NCBI GenBank assembly: GCA_002376235.1
Contig: DFNX01000010.1
Span: forward strand, 352,077-416,076
Direction: 5' to 3'
Origin: Neorhizobium sp. UBA3556
GTDB taxonomy: Bacteria; Pseudomonadota; Alphaproteobacteria; Rhizobiales; Rhizobiaceae
DNA length: 64,000 nucleotides
The translations under genes and the position numbers were made by a program. A model generated the notes under the pieces. That model was not told the origin of the DNA. It made no database searches and saw only the letters and a list, made by a program, of their open reading frames with translations. The first letter of the stretch is position 1. Each line of letters begins with the position of its first letter. This document shows, piece after piece, positions 42,360 through 51,784 of this stretch.

Positions 42360-43310
42360 ATGTCGGTAAGCGAACGGTCGCCTGCGGCGATCGGGAATGG
42401 CGAGAGCATTGCTCTCGCCCGTTCCTGGCGAGAGGCGTTTCTACGGAATGCGCCCGGTTATCTTTTCCTTGCTCCCTGGCTGATCGGTTTCCTCTGTCTG
42501 ACGCTCGGTCCGGCATTGGGATCGCTTTATCTGTCCATGACGGATTTCGATCTCCTGCAGGCTCCGAACTTCGTGGGAATCGATAACTATGTCCGCATGG
42601 CGACGGCCGATCCGAAATTCGTCTCGGCCATGCGGGTAACATTCCTTTATGTCGTTCTCTCTGTGCCGCTGAAACTCGGCTTTGCGCTCGCGGTGGCGAT
42701 GATGCTCAACCGTGGCCTGACCGGTTTGCCGATCTATCGCGCGGTCTTCTACCTGCCTTCACTCCTCGGGGCATCCGTCGCAATTGCGGTCCTGTGGCGT
42801 CAGCTTTTTGCGGCTGATGGCATGGTCAACAGCGTGCTCTCCGTATTCGGTATCGAAGGGCCTAGCTGGATCTCCAATCCGCGCTATTCGCTTTACACGC
42901 TGGTCATCCTGTCGGTCTGGCAGTTCGGTTCGCCGATGATCATCTTCCTTGCCGGTCTTCGCCAGATCCCGACGGACATGTATGAGGCGGCAAGCCTCGA
43001 TGGCGCATCGCCGTGGCGGCAGTTCTGGAAGATTACATTGCCGCTCTTGTCACCGGTGATCTTCTTCAATTTCGTCATCCAGACGATCGAGGCCTTCAAG
43101 GCGTTCACGCCCGCGTTCATCGTTTCCGGTGGAACCGGCGGACCGATCAACTCGACCCTGTTTTACACGCTTTACCTCTATCAGGAGGCGTTCGGGAATT
43201 TCCGCATGGGTTATGCCTCGGCCCTCGCCTGGGTCCTCGTGGTCATCATCGCCATCTTCACCGCCTTCTCTTTTCTTTCGACGCGTTACTGGGTGCATTA
43301 CGATGAGTAA
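42360..43310 (+). CDS. CUT1 ABC transporter permease (MalF/UgpA type)
   Basis: A 316-residue permease with six predicted helices (APWLIGFLCLTLGPALGSLYLS first) and the EAA motif EAASLDGASPWRQFWKITLP, which contacts the ATPase. It starts four bases after the binding-protein stop and overlaps the second permease by eight bases. It is a standard member of the sugar importer. Confidence 0.92.
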   Translation: MSVSERSPAAIGNGESIALARSWREAFLRNAPGYLFLAPWLIGFLCLTLGPALGSLYLSMTDFDLLQAPNFVGIDNYVRMATADPKFVSAMRVTFLYVVLSVPLKLGFALAVAMMLNRGLTGLPIYRAVFYLPSLLGASVAIAVLWRQLFAADGMVNSVLSVFGIEGPSWISNPRYSLYTLVILSVWQFGSPMIIFLAGLRQIPTDMYEAASLDGASPWRQFWKITLPLLSPVIFFNFVIQTIEAFKAFTPAFIVSGGTGGPINSTLFYTLYLYQEAFGNFRMGYASALAWVLVVIIAIFTAFSFLSTRYWVHYDE

Positions 43311-44178
43311 CGAGACACACGCACTTCCCGGCAAGGCAAGCGACCATCCCTACCTGCGCTCGGCTATTCTCCACTGTCTTCTGATCGCGGCATCTTTCGT
43401 GATGCTCTACCCGATCCTCTGGATGCTGGCGGGATCGCTCAGGCCGGCTGAAGACCTTTTCGGCGGCGGGGCTGGCCTCATCCCGTCACAGGTGACGATC
43501 AAAGCCTACACGCAGGGCTGGTTCGGCGTGCAGGTGAGTTTCGGGCATTTCTTTCTGAACTCGCTGCTCATCGCCACGCTTGCAACGATCGGTAATGTAT
43601 TTGCCGCATCGCTTGCCGCCTATGCCTTCGCACGGTTGAACTTTTTCGGGCGAAAATTCTGGTTTGCCCTGATGCTTGGCACGCTGATGCTGCCCTACCA
43701 CGTAACCCTGATCCCGCAATATGTGCTGTTTTTGAACCTCGGCTGGATCAACACGTGGTTGCCGCTGATCGTGCCGAAATATTTCGCGGTCGATGCCTTC
43801 TTCATCTTCCTGATGGTGCAGTTCTTCCGCGGCATACCGCGCGAACTGGATGAAGCAGCGCAGATGGATGGCTGCAGCCCCTGGCGGATCTACTACAAGA
43901 TAATGCTGCCGCTTTCGCTCCCCGTGCTCGCCACCGCTGCGATCTTCTCGTTCATCTGGACGTGGGAGGACTTCTTCGGGCCGCTGATCTACGTCAGCGA
44001 CATGAGCCTCTACACCGTTCAGCTCGGATTGCGGTCCTTCATCGACGCCAGCGGAACGTCGAGCTGGAACGAGCTTTTCGCCATGTCGGTCCTGTCGTTG
44101 ATCCCGATCTTCTTGATTTTCCTGTTCTTCCAGCGACTGCTGATCGAAGGCATAGCAACGACGGGAATGAAGCGGTGA
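43303..44178 (+). CDS. CUT1 ABC transporter permease (MalG/UgpE type)
   Basis: A 291-residue permease with six helices (SFVMLYPILWMLAGSL first) and the EAA motif DEAAQMDGCSPWRIYYKIMLP. ATG 43303 lies inside the end of the first permease gene; an upstream extension to 43129 reads through that gene in another frame. It is the partner of the MalF-type permease. Confidence 0.92.
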   Translation: MSNETHALPGKASDHPYLRSAILHCLLIAASFVMLYPILWMLAGSLRPAEDLFGGGAGLIPSQVTIKAYTQGWFGVQVSFGHFFLNSLLIATLATIGNVFAASLAAYAFARLNFFGRKFWFALMLGTLMLPYHVTLIPQYVLFLNLGWINTWLPLIVPKYFAVDAFFIFLMVQFFRGIPRELDEAAQMDGCSPWRIYYKIMLPLSLPVLATAAIFSFIWTWEDFFGPLIYVSDMSLYTVQLGLRSFIDASGTSSWNELFAMSVLSLIPIFLIFLFFQRLLIEGIATTGMKR

Positions 44179-44287
44179 TCGTCCGCCACGAAACTCCCAC
44201 GGCACGGGCGGAAATCTTCCCGCCGCCAAGCTTGACTGATCGCGGTAACGGACACTCGGCCGCGTCGAACAATCACCGGAGACATGC

Positions 44288-45367
44288 ATGTCCACCAGCA
44301 TTCAGTTGAGAAAAGTCGTGAAGCGCTTCGAGGCGCTGGACGTGATCAAGGGCGTCGATCTCGATATAGAACCCGGAAAGTTCACAGTCTTCGTTGGCCC
44401 TTCCGGTTGCGGAAAGTCGACATTGCTGCGGATGATCGCCGGCCTCGAAAGCATAACCGACGGCGATCTTCATATCGGCGGGCAGAGGATGAATGATGTC
44501 GCCGCCGCCAAGCGCGGCATCGCGATGGTGTTCCAGTCCTACGCCCTTTACCCGCATATGACGGTCTACAAGAACCTTGCTTTCGGTCTCGAAACGGCAG
44601 GCGTCAAACGTGACGAGATCGATCGACGCGTCCGCGAAGCCGCCGCGACGCTGCGCATCACCGAATATCTGCAGCGCCGCCCGAAGGCGTTGTCGGGTGG
44701 CCAGCGGCAGCGTGTTGCTATCGGGCGCTCGATCGTGCGCGACCCGGATATCTTCCTGTTCGACGAACCGCTTTCCAACCTCGATGCGGAATTGCGAGTG
44801 CAAATGCGCGTCGAGATTTCGAAGCTGCATGAGCGGCTCGGCAACACTATGATTTACGTCACCCACGATCAGGTCGAGGCAATGACCATGGCGGACACCA
44901 TCGTCGTTCTGCGCGGCGGCGAGGTGATGCAGGTCGGAAGCCCGCTGGAGCTCTATAACCGGCCTGCCAACCGGTTCGTTGCGGGCTTCATCGGCTCACC
45001 GAAGATGAATTTCCTACAGGCGGGGCGCACGAGAGCCGATGCGGTCGACGTGGCGGGGCAGTCGCTTCAGCTTGCGCCGGATCAGCTTGGCCACTGTCCT
45101 GTCGAGACGCCGATCACCTTCGGCATTCGGCCTGAGCATATCGTACTGGGCGGCGCGGATGGACAGGCCCTGGGCGAAGCGCGGGTCGATCTCGTCGAAC
45201 ATCTTGGCGGCAGCACGTCGGTTTATGCGACCATGCCTTCAGGTGCCAGTCTGACCATTATCGCTCCCGGCCAGCTTGCCATTCGGCACGGCGAAATCGT
45301 GCCGCTGAGGATCGATGTCGCAAACTGCCACGCCTTCGGACCCGACGACCAGACATTGCGCAATTGA
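44288..45367 (+). CDS. CUT1 ABC transporter ATP-binding protein (UgpC/MsmK type)
   Basis: A 359-residue ATPase. Walker A GPSGCGKST, Q-loop MVFQSYALYPHMTV, signature LSGGQRQR, Walker B IFLFDEPLSNLD and switch His in VTHDQVEA, followed by a C-terminal OB-fold regulatory domain (about 240-359, FGIRPEHIVLG). It follows the permease after about 110 bases. It energises uptake through the two permeases. Confidence 0.94.
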   Translation: MSTSIQLRKVVKRFEALDVIKGVDLDIEPGKFTVFVGPSGCGKSTLLRMIAGLESITDGDLHIGGQRMNDVAAAKRGIAMVFQSYALYPHMTVYKNLAFGLETAGVKRDEIDRRVREAAATLRITEYLQRRPKALSGGQRQRVAIGRSIVRDPDIFLFDEPLSNLDAELRVQMRVEISKLHERLGNTMIYVTHDQVEAMTMADTIVVLRGGEVMQVGSPLELYNRPANRFVAGFIGSPKMNFLQAGRTRADAVDVAGQSLQLAPDQLGHCPVETPITFGIRPEHIVLGGADGQALGEARVDLVEHLGGSTSVYATMPSGASLTIIAPGQLAIRHGEIVPLRIDVANCHAFGPDDQTLRN

Positions 45368-45415
45368 CTTGATTTACCGGTGGCTCCCAACCGCCGGCCC
45401 AGGAAGGACAGGATT

Positions 45416-46717
45416 ATGAAATACGCTATCGTTGGAACCGGCTCCCGTCACAAGATGTTTCGGCAGGCCGTAGCGGAAACCTATGCCCGCGAGAACAGTC
45501 TGGTCGGGCTTTGCGACATCAATGAACATCGCCTCGCCATTTCTGCTGCCGCCGTTTCGGCAAAAGGCAACGGGATTGCCACATATCAGGCAGAGCAGTT
45601 TCAGGAGATGATACGCGAGCAGAAGCCGGATACGGTGATTGTCACGGTGCCGGACTATCTGCATCACGAATATATCGTCGAGGCGATGCGTGCCGGCTGC
45701 AACGTCATGACCGAAAAGCCGATGACGATCGATCTCGACAAACTGAAGGCGATACTGGACGCCCAGGCGGAGACGGGCCGTTCGATCACGGTCACCTTCA
45801 ATTACCGCTATACGCCGGCGCGCACCCAGCTAAAGGATATCCTGATGTCCGGGGCGATCGGCGAGGTGACTGCCGTCGACTTCACCTGGTATCTCGATCG
45901 TGTCCATGGCGCGGATTATTTCCGTCGCTGGCATCGTTACAAGAACCAGTCTGGCGGGTTGCTGGTTCACAAATCAACCCACCATTTCGATCTCGTCAAC
46001 TGGTGGCTCGGGTCCTCGCCGGTATCCGTGTTTGCCGATGGACGCCGCGCCTTCTACAAGCCGCAGATGGCCGAAGCCTTCGGCCTTTTCGAGCGTGGGC
46101 CTCGTTGCCACACCTGTCCTAGCGCGGATTTCTGTGATTTCAAGCTCGATCTGGAAGGCAACGAGCCGCTGCGCGAACTCTATCTGGAGGCGGAGGATCT
46201 CGACGGCTATCTTCGTGATCTCTGTGTTTTCGACGATGACATCACCATCGAAGATACGATGCAGGTCCATGCACGCTACGCGAACGGCGCCAGCCTGAAC
46301 TACACGCTCTGCGCCTATAGTCCCTGGGAAGGCCTGGAAATCAAGTTCCATGGCACCAAGGGGGAGCTTTCCCATCGGCATGTTGAAGTCCATGGCGTTT
46401 TCGGCGGTAAGCAGGACAAGTCTCATGGTTCGGAATCGATGACGACAACCCTGCATCTTGCAGGCCAGGCGCCGCAGAAACTCGACGTCTGGGCAGGAGA
46501 GGGCGATCATGGCGGTGCGGATCCGGTAATGCTTGGTCACCTGTTCGACCCGTCGGTTGCCACAGACCGGTATGGTCGTGGTTCGACCTATATCGACGGC
46601 GCGTGGTCAATCCTGACAGGGATTGCAGCGAACGCCTCCATCGAAACCGGGGAAGTGGTCTATATCGACCGTTTCCTTGCTGAACGGGACATCCGCTTGC
46701 CGCAGAAGAAATGGTAG
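45416..46717 (+). CDS. Gfo/Idh/MocA oxidoreductase with Cys cluster
   Basis: A 433-residue dehydrogenase. The Rossmann start YAIVGTGSRHKMFRQ and the EKP motif (MTEKPMTIDL) are intact, and the substrate region has GGLLVHKSTHHFDLVNWWLG. An insertion carries Cys231, Cys234 and Cys240 (CHTCPSADFC), a C-x2-C-x5-C pattern that could bind zinc or iron. ATG 45416 follows AGGAAGG; the GTG at 45380 is rejected. Last gene of the sugar importer operon; it probably oxidises the imported sugar, polyol or inositol-like compound. Confidence 0.88.
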   Translation: MKYAIVGTGSRHKMFRQAVAETYARENSLVGLCDINEHRLAISAAAVSAKGNGIATYQAEQFQEMIREQKPDTVIVTVPDYLHHEYIVEAMRAGCNVMTEKPMTIDLDKLKAILDAQAETGRSITVTFNYRYTPARTQLKDILMSGAIGEVTAVDFTWYLDRVHGADYFRRWHRYKNQSGGLLVHKSTHHFDLVNWWLGSSPVSVFADGRRAFYKPQMAEAFGLFERGPRCHTCPSADFCDFKLDLEGNEPLRELYLEAEDLDGYLRDLCVFDDDITIEDTMQVHARYANGASLNYTLCAYSPWEGLEIKFHGTKGELSHRHVEVHGVFGGKQDKSHGSESMTTTLHLAGQAPQKLDVWAGEGDHGGADPVMLGHLFDPSVATDRYGRGSTYIDGAWSILTGIAANASIETGEVVYIDRFLAERDIRLPQKKW

Positions 46718-46827
46718 GAACGTCGTGAGTTGTTTGAAGCGGGCTGCCATAATCGAGCCATCAGGCCCGCTTTAGCTCTTTGTCTTGTCGCACGTCGCAT
46801 GCGGGAGATGGATAATGTTGGTGCCTT

Positions 46828-47640
46828 GGACGATGTCACGTTGTTCAGCAGCCTGTTAACGGTTGACGGATGGTTGGGCGAGGATGAGCTCGACGACAAT
46901 CAGTTACAAGAACCATCGCTTTCCACCGCAGATCATCTCGCATGCGGTTTGGCTTTATTTCCGGCTCCCTTTCAGCCTGCGGCTGGTCGAGGAAATGCTG
47001 TTGGAGCGTGGCATTGTCGTCTCTTATGAAACGATACGGCGATGGGGACGCAAAATCGGGGCAGCTTACGCCAAGCGGCTACGTCGAAAGAAGCCTTCGC
47101 GGAAAGATATCTGCCATCTGGACGAGGTCGTGATTTCCATTGGCGGTCGAAAACATTGGCTGTGGCGTGCGGTCGACCAGGACGGCGACGTTCTCGACGA
47201 GATCGTCCAGACCCGCCGCGATACCAAGGCTGCCAAGCGATTGCTGGTCAGGCTGCTGAAAAAGCAGGGTCTGTCGCCGAAGCGGATCATCACCGACAAA
47301 CAGCGCTCATACGACGCGGCAAAACGGGATGTGATGCTCGGCGCAGAACATTGATCGCACAAAGGGCTGAACCATCGCGTGGAGAATTCTCACGTACCGC
47401 TTCGAAAACGAGAACGGATTATGCCGGGCTTCCGATCCGTCGGAGGCATGCAACGGTTCACTCGATCTATTCAGCAGTCAGAAATCTCTTCGTCCCGCCG
47501 CACCACAAACGCTCAGCCTTAGCCGCCTACATTCATCGCACCCGCGCCATGGCGCAGTGGAAAGTCGCGACCAGCGCAATGGCCTGACGTCACAGACAAA
47601 AACGTCGTTCGGTTGCTAATAAAACAATGTGACATCGCCC
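46828..47640 (+). mobile_element. IS6-family insertion sequence, copy 1 (decayed)
   Basis: 813 bases bounded by GGACGATGTCACGTTGTT (left, 46828) and the inverted GGGCGATGTCACATTGTT (right end at 47640), 16 of 18 positions identical. It contains one inactivated transposase. No 8-bp target duplication is seen (GGTGCCTT left, TTATTTGT right), consistent with recombination after insertion. It lies immediately downstream of the nap operon, in the same orientation as copy 2. Confidence 0.85.
46884..47587 (+). pseudogene. IS6-family transposase, broken by stop and frameshift
   Basis: The translation begins MSSTTISYKNHRFPP and matches IS6/IS26 transposases (RGIVVSYETIRRWGRKIG, catalytic Asp in HLDEVVISI, second Asp in ITDKQRSY). 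Compared with copy 2, a C-to-T change turns a CGA into TGA at 47352-47354, before the catalytic Glu of the ENSHVPLRKRER block, and about 100 bases later one base is missing near 47464. The C-terminus ends at a TGA at 47587 in the shifted frame. It cannot make an active enzyme. Confidence 0.85.
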
Positions 47641-47818
47641 TTATTTGTGCTTCTTGGCCGCGAGCCCGCATTCCTGGCGACTGAACTGGAAAACAGGGAG
47701 CACCGTTGGGTCGGTGCCTCGGATGGTTCAGGTGACGCCTATCGAATGCTTATCCGAGTTGAATAGCGGACTGGAACCTTCCCCACCCCGGTCGTATCGT
47801 GGGTTATCACCGCTAAGC

Positions 47819-47853
47819 GGCATTGCCAGCCCTGTTGCAGGGCTGGCAATGCC
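47819..47853 (-). terminator. Strong hairpin downstream of napC
   Basis: GGCATTGCCAGCCCTG (47819-47834) pairs perfectly with CAGGGCTGGCAATGCC (47838-47853) around a 3-base loop, a 16-bp stem starting 9 bases after the napC stop on the minus strand. There is no clear T-run, but the position makes it the nap operon terminator or 3' stabiliser. Confidence 0.75.
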
Positions 47854-47861
47854 GTAAGCGA

Positions 47862-48566
47862 TCAGTCGATGATGTTGCTTTCTTGGGCAGCTAGATAGGC
47901 TGCCAGTTGATCGGTATCCTGAAGACCGTGAGAGGCGGATTTACCCATCAGCTCAGCCGGAACCTTCCAGCCCGGATCGACACCATCCATGTTGGGAAGT
48001 TCATGTGCAATTCCCTTGTGGCAGTCGATACACGTCGCTTTGCCCGAGAGGAGATAACGTGTGTGAATGTCGGCGGCGCGTCTGGTCTGCTTGGTCAAAT
48101 CCATTGCAATCGACGAATGGCAGTTCCGGCATTCCAGGCTGTCATTGGCCTTCAGGCGCGCCCATTCGTGCTGGGCAAGCTCAAGCCGCTTGTCGAGAAA
48201 CTTCTCGCGCGTGCTGATCGTGCCGAAGATCTTGCCCCAGACTTCTTTCGAGGCCTGCATCTTGCGGGCGATCTTGTCAGTCCATTGATGTGGGACATGG
48301 CAATCTGGACATGATGCCCGAACACCCGAACGGTTGGAGAAATGCACCGTTTGCGTCAATTCCTCGTAGACGTTGGTCTTCATTTCGTGACAGCCGGTGC
48401 AGAATTTTTCGGTATTGGTCACTTCCAGCGCCGTGTTGAACGCACCCCAAAAAATCACCCCTCCGACAAAACCGCCAAGTGTGAGAAAGCCCAACCCCAG
48501 GGTGCCCGCAGGCGTAGCGAGAATACGCCAGGCCCACAGAATAACTGCTTTGATCATGCCGATCAT
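47862..48566 (-). CDS. napC: Tetraheme cytochrome c quinol dehydrogenase NapC
   Basis: A 234-residue membrane-anchored cytochrome of the NapC/NirT family that passes electrons from quinol to NapAB. One N-terminal helix (GLGFLTLGGFVGGVIFWGAF) precedes four heme sites: CTGCH, CPDCH, CRNCH and CIDCH. ATG 48566 overlaps the napB stop. A C-terminal extension after KGIAHELPNM makes it slightly longer than usual. napGH are not present, so NapC is the only quinol oxidase of the cluster. Confidence 0.95.
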   Translation of the reverse strand: MIGMIKAVILWAWRILATPAGTLGLGFLTLGGFVGGVIFWGAFNTALEVTNTEKFCTGCHEMKTNVYEELTQTVHFSNRSGVRASCPDCHVPHQWTDKIARKMQASKEVWGKIFGTISTREKFLDKRLELAQHEWARLKANDSLECRNCHSSIAMDLTKQTRRAADIHTRYLLSGKATCIDCHKGIAHELPNMDGVDPGWKVPAELMGKSASHGLQDTDQLAAYLAAQESNIID

Positions 48567-49054
48567 TGTCCAGATCCTGCCGGTTTGAAGCCGAGTTCGC
48601 TCATATCCTTGAACGTGTTGTCGACCAGCGGCCGTGCATCGGCCTGCGGAACGTGGCATGCGGTGCAGAAATAACGCCGCGGCGAAACGTCGGCGAGCAT
48701 CTGGCCCTCACGGTTCATGTAATGGGTAACGCTGATCATCGGCGCACCCGAACCTTCGGTCAGTTCACGGCGGTGACAGGACATGCACCGGTTGGTGTTG
48801 ACCGAAAGCTGGTATCCCTCAATCGAATGCGGGATGATCGGCGGCTGGTCCGGATAGTTGCGCATCTTCTGGATGTCATCGACGATCCATCTCGGTAGCG
48901 GTTCGGCACCGGTGTTTTCCATCGGGCTGGCACGGCCGGACAGTTGCGGCACTGTCTGCGCAAGGGCCACCGTGCCCGTTACCAGACAAACAGCGAGCGC
49001 GAAAAGCGTCCAGAGACGCCGGCTCAGGCGACGGGAAGGATCTTGACTGCGCAT
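48563..49054 (-). CDS. napB: Nitrate reductase cytochrome subunit NapB
   Basis: A 163-residue periplasmic diheme cytochrome c. Signal peptide about residues 1-33 (SRRLWTLFALAVCLVTGTVALA), mature part with IPHSIEGYQLSVNTNRC and two heme sites, CMSCH and CTACH, plus distal His residues in HYMNREG. ATG 49054 lies 31 bases inside the end of napA. It transfers electrons from NapC to NapA. Confidence 0.95.
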   Translation of the reverse strand: MRSQDPSRRLSRRLWTLFALAVCLVTGTVALAQTVPQLSGRASPMENTGAEPLPRWIVDDIQKMRNYPDQPPIIPHSIEGYQLSVNTNRCMSCHRRELTEGSGAPMISVTHYMNREGQMLADVSPRRYFCTACHVPQADARPLVDNTFKDMSELGFKPAGSGQ

Positions 49055-51528
49055 TTTTTGAAATCCGTCTGTTTGGAAATGGGGTCGGTGGCGTCGAGCG
49101 TGACCTTGTTGATCAACTGGCTGGCGTCGAACCACGGCACAAAGATCACGCCATGCGGCATGCGGTTACGTCCACGGATATCGACCCGACTGAGAATCTC
49201 GCCGCGGCGCGACTGGATTTTCACCTGGCCGCCCTGATTGATGCCAAGCCGGCGCGCATCGTCGCCGTTCATGAAGCAGCGGGCACCCGGAAAAGCCTTG
49301 TACAGCTCAGGGACGCGCATGGTCATGGAGCCGGAATGCCAGTGTTCGAGAACACGACCGGTGACCAGCCAGAAACCGAATTCGTCATCCGGCGATTCCG
49401 CCGGCGGCTCGTAGGGTGCTGCCAAAATGACGGCACGACCGTCCTTCTGACCGTAGAATTTCACCCCTTCACCGGCCTTGACGTAAGGGTCGTAGCCTTC
49501 GCGGTAACGCCACTTCGTCTCTTCACCATTGACGACCGGCCAGCGCAGGCCGCGGACCTGATGGTACATATCGTAGGGTGCAAGATCGTGGCCGTGGCCG
49601 CGGCCGAAGCTGGCATATTCCTCGAACAGGCCTTTCTGGAGATAGAAGCCGAAAGCCTTGGCTTCGCGGTTCTCATACTCCGGCGAGATTTCGGTTGCCG
49701 GGAACTGGTCTACCTGACCATTCTGGAACAGTACCTGGTAAAGGGTCTTGCCCTTATAGTCCGGGTTCTGCTCGAGGATGTCCTGCGGCCACACTTCCTC
49801 TGTGGTGAAGCGCTTGGAAAACTCAACCAATTGCCAGAGGTCAGAACGGGCTTCGCCCGGCGCATTGACCAACTGATGCCAGACATGGGTGCGGCGCTCG
49901 GCATTGCCGTAAGCGCCTTCCTTTTCCACCCACATAGCGGCTGGAAGGATCAGGTCGGCGGTCATGGCGGTGACGGTGGGATAGGCATCGGAAACGACGA
50001 TGAAGTTTTCCGGGTTGCGATATCCGACATAGGCCTCGTTGCTGTTGTTGGCAGCGGCCTGCATGTTGTTATTCACCTGAACCCAGTAGAAGTTCAGCTT
50101 GCCGTCATGCAGCATGCGATCCTGCTGGACCGCATGATAACCCGGTTTTTCCGGGATGATGCCATGCGGGATTTTCCACAGTTCCTCGGCATGTTTGCGG
50201 TGTTCAGGGTTGGTCACCGTCATGTCGGCCGGCAGGCGGTGTGCAAATGTGCCCACTTCGCGGGCGGTGCCGCAGGCCGATGGCTGGCCGGTCAGCGAGA
50301 ACGGGCTGTTGCCGGGTTCGGAGATTTTGCCGGTGAGCAGATGGATGTTGTAGACCATCTGGTTGGCCCAGACGCCGCGGACGTGCTGGTTGAAGCCCAT
50401 GGTCCAGAGCGACATGACCTTGACCTTCGGGTCGGCGTAAAGCTCGGCCAGCTGTTCCAGAAAGCCTTTGTCGACGCCAGCCAGTTCAGCAACCTTGTCG
50501 AGCGTGTATTCGGAAACATGCTTCTTGAACGCTTCGAAATCGATCGGCGTCATCTCGGCGGCCTTGGCGGCGCCCGTGGCCTTAACTTCCAACGGATTTT
50601 CGGCTCGCAGGCCATAACCGATGTCGGTCGTTGCCTGCATGAACTTAGTGTTCTTGTCGACGAATTCCTGGTTGACGCGACCGGTCTGGATGATGTGATT
50701 GGCGATATAATTGAGGATCGCCAGATCCGTGCCGGGTTTGAAGACCAGCGGAATGTCGGCAAGGTCCATGCTGCGATGGGTGAAGGTCGAAAGCACCGAA
50801 ACCTTCACATGCTCATGGCCGAGGCGACGGTCAGCAAGACGCGTCCACAGGATCGGGTGCATCTCCGCCATGTTCGAGCCCCACAGCACGAAGGCGTCGG
50901 CATGCTCGAAATCGTCATAACAGCCCATAGGCTCGTCCATGCCGAAGGTTCGCATGAAGCCGTAGGCAGCCGATGCCATGCAATGGCGGGCATTGGGGTC
51001 GAGGTTGTTGGAACGGAAGCCGGCACGCATCAGCTTGGTGGCGGCATAACCTTCAAAAATGGTCCATTGGCCGGAACCGAACATGCCAAGCGCCGTCGGG
51101 CCTTTTTCCTTCAGGGTCTTCTTGGCCTTCTCGGCCATGATGTCGAAGGCTTCTTCCCAGGTGACAGGCTCGAAGTCGCCTTCCTTGTCGAACACGCCGT
51201 TGCGCTTGCGCAGAAGCGGCGTCGTCAGGCGGTCCTTGCCGTACATGATCTTCGACAGGAAATAACCCTTGACGCAGTTGAGGCCGCGATTCACTTCGGC
51301 CTCCATGTCGCCATGCGTTGCGACGACATGGTTTTCCTTGACACCGACCATGACACCGCAGCCGGTGCCGCAGAAGCGACAGGGCGCCTTGGACCATTTG
51401 ATTTCCAGCGCCGCCACACCGCCGGGGACGGATTGGGCGGATGCCGGCATGGCGATGCCGGCCGTCGATGCCGCGATGGCAGCAGCTTGCGCCTTCAGCA
51501 CATCACGCCGCGTCAGTTCTGCCGTCAT
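49024..51528 (-). CDS. napA: Periplasmic nitrate reductase catalytic subunit NapA
   Basis: An 834-residue Mo-bis-MGD enzyme reducing nitrate to nitrite in the periplasm. Tat signal (TRRDVLKAQAAAIAAS) cleaved near PASAQS; 4Fe-4S ligands Cys50, Cys53, Cys57 and Cys85 (CRFCGTGC then GLNCVKG); molybdenum ligand Cys183 (ARHCMAS). ATG 51528 follows AGGAGATG and overlaps napD by 26 bases. The length and motifs are canonical. A long antisense open frame across this gene is a composition artefact. Confidence 0.97.
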   Translation of the reverse strand: MTAELTRRDVLKAQAAAIAASTAGIAMPASAQSVPGGVAALEIKWSKAPCRFCGTGCGVMVGVKENHVVATHGDMEAEVNRGLNCVKGYFLSKIMYGKDRLTTPLLRKRNGVFDKEGDFEPVTWEEAFDIMAEKAKKTLKEKGPTALGMFGSGQWTIFEGYAATKLMRAGFRSNNLDPNARHCMASAAYGFMRTFGMDEPMGCYDDFEHADAFVLWGSNMAEMHPILWTRLADRRLGHEHVKVSVLSTFTHRSMDLADIPLVFKPGTDLAILNYIANHIIQTGRVNQEFVDKNTKFMQATTDIGYGLRAENPLEVKATGAAKAAEMTPIDFEAFKKHVSEYTLDKVAELAGVDKGFLEQLAELYADPKVKVMSLWTMGFNQHVRGVWANQMVYNIHLLTGKISEPGNSPFSLTGQPSACGTAREVGTFAHRLPADMTVTNPEHRKHAEELWKIPHGIIPEKPGYHAVQQDRMLHDGKLNFYWVQVNNNMQAAANNSNEAYVGYRNPENFIVVSDAYPTVTAMTADLILPAAMWVEKEGAYGNAERRTHVWHQLVNAPGEARSDLWQLVEFSKRFTTEEVWPQDILEQNPDYKGKTLYQVLFQNGQVDQFPATEISPEYENREAKAFGFYLQKGLFEEYASFGRGHGHDLAPYDMYHQVRGLRWPVVNGEETKWRYREGYDPYVKAGEGVKFYGQKDGRAVILAAPYEPPAESPDDEFGFWLVTGRVLEHWHSGSMTMRVPELYKAFPGARCFMNGDDARRLGINQGGQVKIQSRRGEILSRVDIRGRNRMPHGVIFVPWFDASQLINKVTLDATDPISKQTDFKKCAVKILPVA

Positions 51529-51784
51529 CCGACATCTCCTTTTCTGCAACTGTCTGTTCGAAAACCATATGTGCGGCGATGACATCGTCCATCGCCGAAA
51601 TTCCAATCAGTGTTTCGCCAAGAAAGCCGGAGCTTGGGCCTTCGATGACGATGACGATCTTGCCGCCGCCTGTGGCATGCACCTCGACGCCTTCGATCTC
51701 GGTAAGGGCTGCGGACATGCGCTCGATCGCTTCCGGTCGTGTGACGACCACTGCGCTTGATATGTGATGCTGCGGCTCACGCAT
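51503..51784 (-). CDS. napD: NapA Tat-signal chaperone NapD
   Basis: A 93-residue cytoplasmic chaperone that binds the NapA signal peptide and holds back export until cofactor insertion. The ferredoxin-like fold starts with HISSAVVVTRPEAIERMSAA and has VEVHATGGGKIVIVIEG. It overlaps napF by eight bases and napA by 26, a tightly coupled arrangement. Confidence 0.92.
   Translation of the reverse strand: MREPQHHISSAVVVTRPEAIERMSAALTEIEGVEVHATGGGKIVIVIEGPSSGFLGETLIGISAMDDVIAAHMVFEQTVAEKEMSDDGRTDAA

Noticed and set aside
46722..46745. Other GGAAC occurrences (near 46723, 47774, 52544)
   Set aside because: No CGTT or close variant at 16-17 bases, so not EcfG promoters.
46820..47648. Target-site duplication around IS6 copy 1
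   Set aside because: The 8 bases on each side (GGTGCCTT and TTATTTGT) do not match.
49153..51582. 809-codon open frame antisense to napA
   Set aside because: It mirrors napA codon bias; no domain, start signal or homology pattern. napA is unambiguous.
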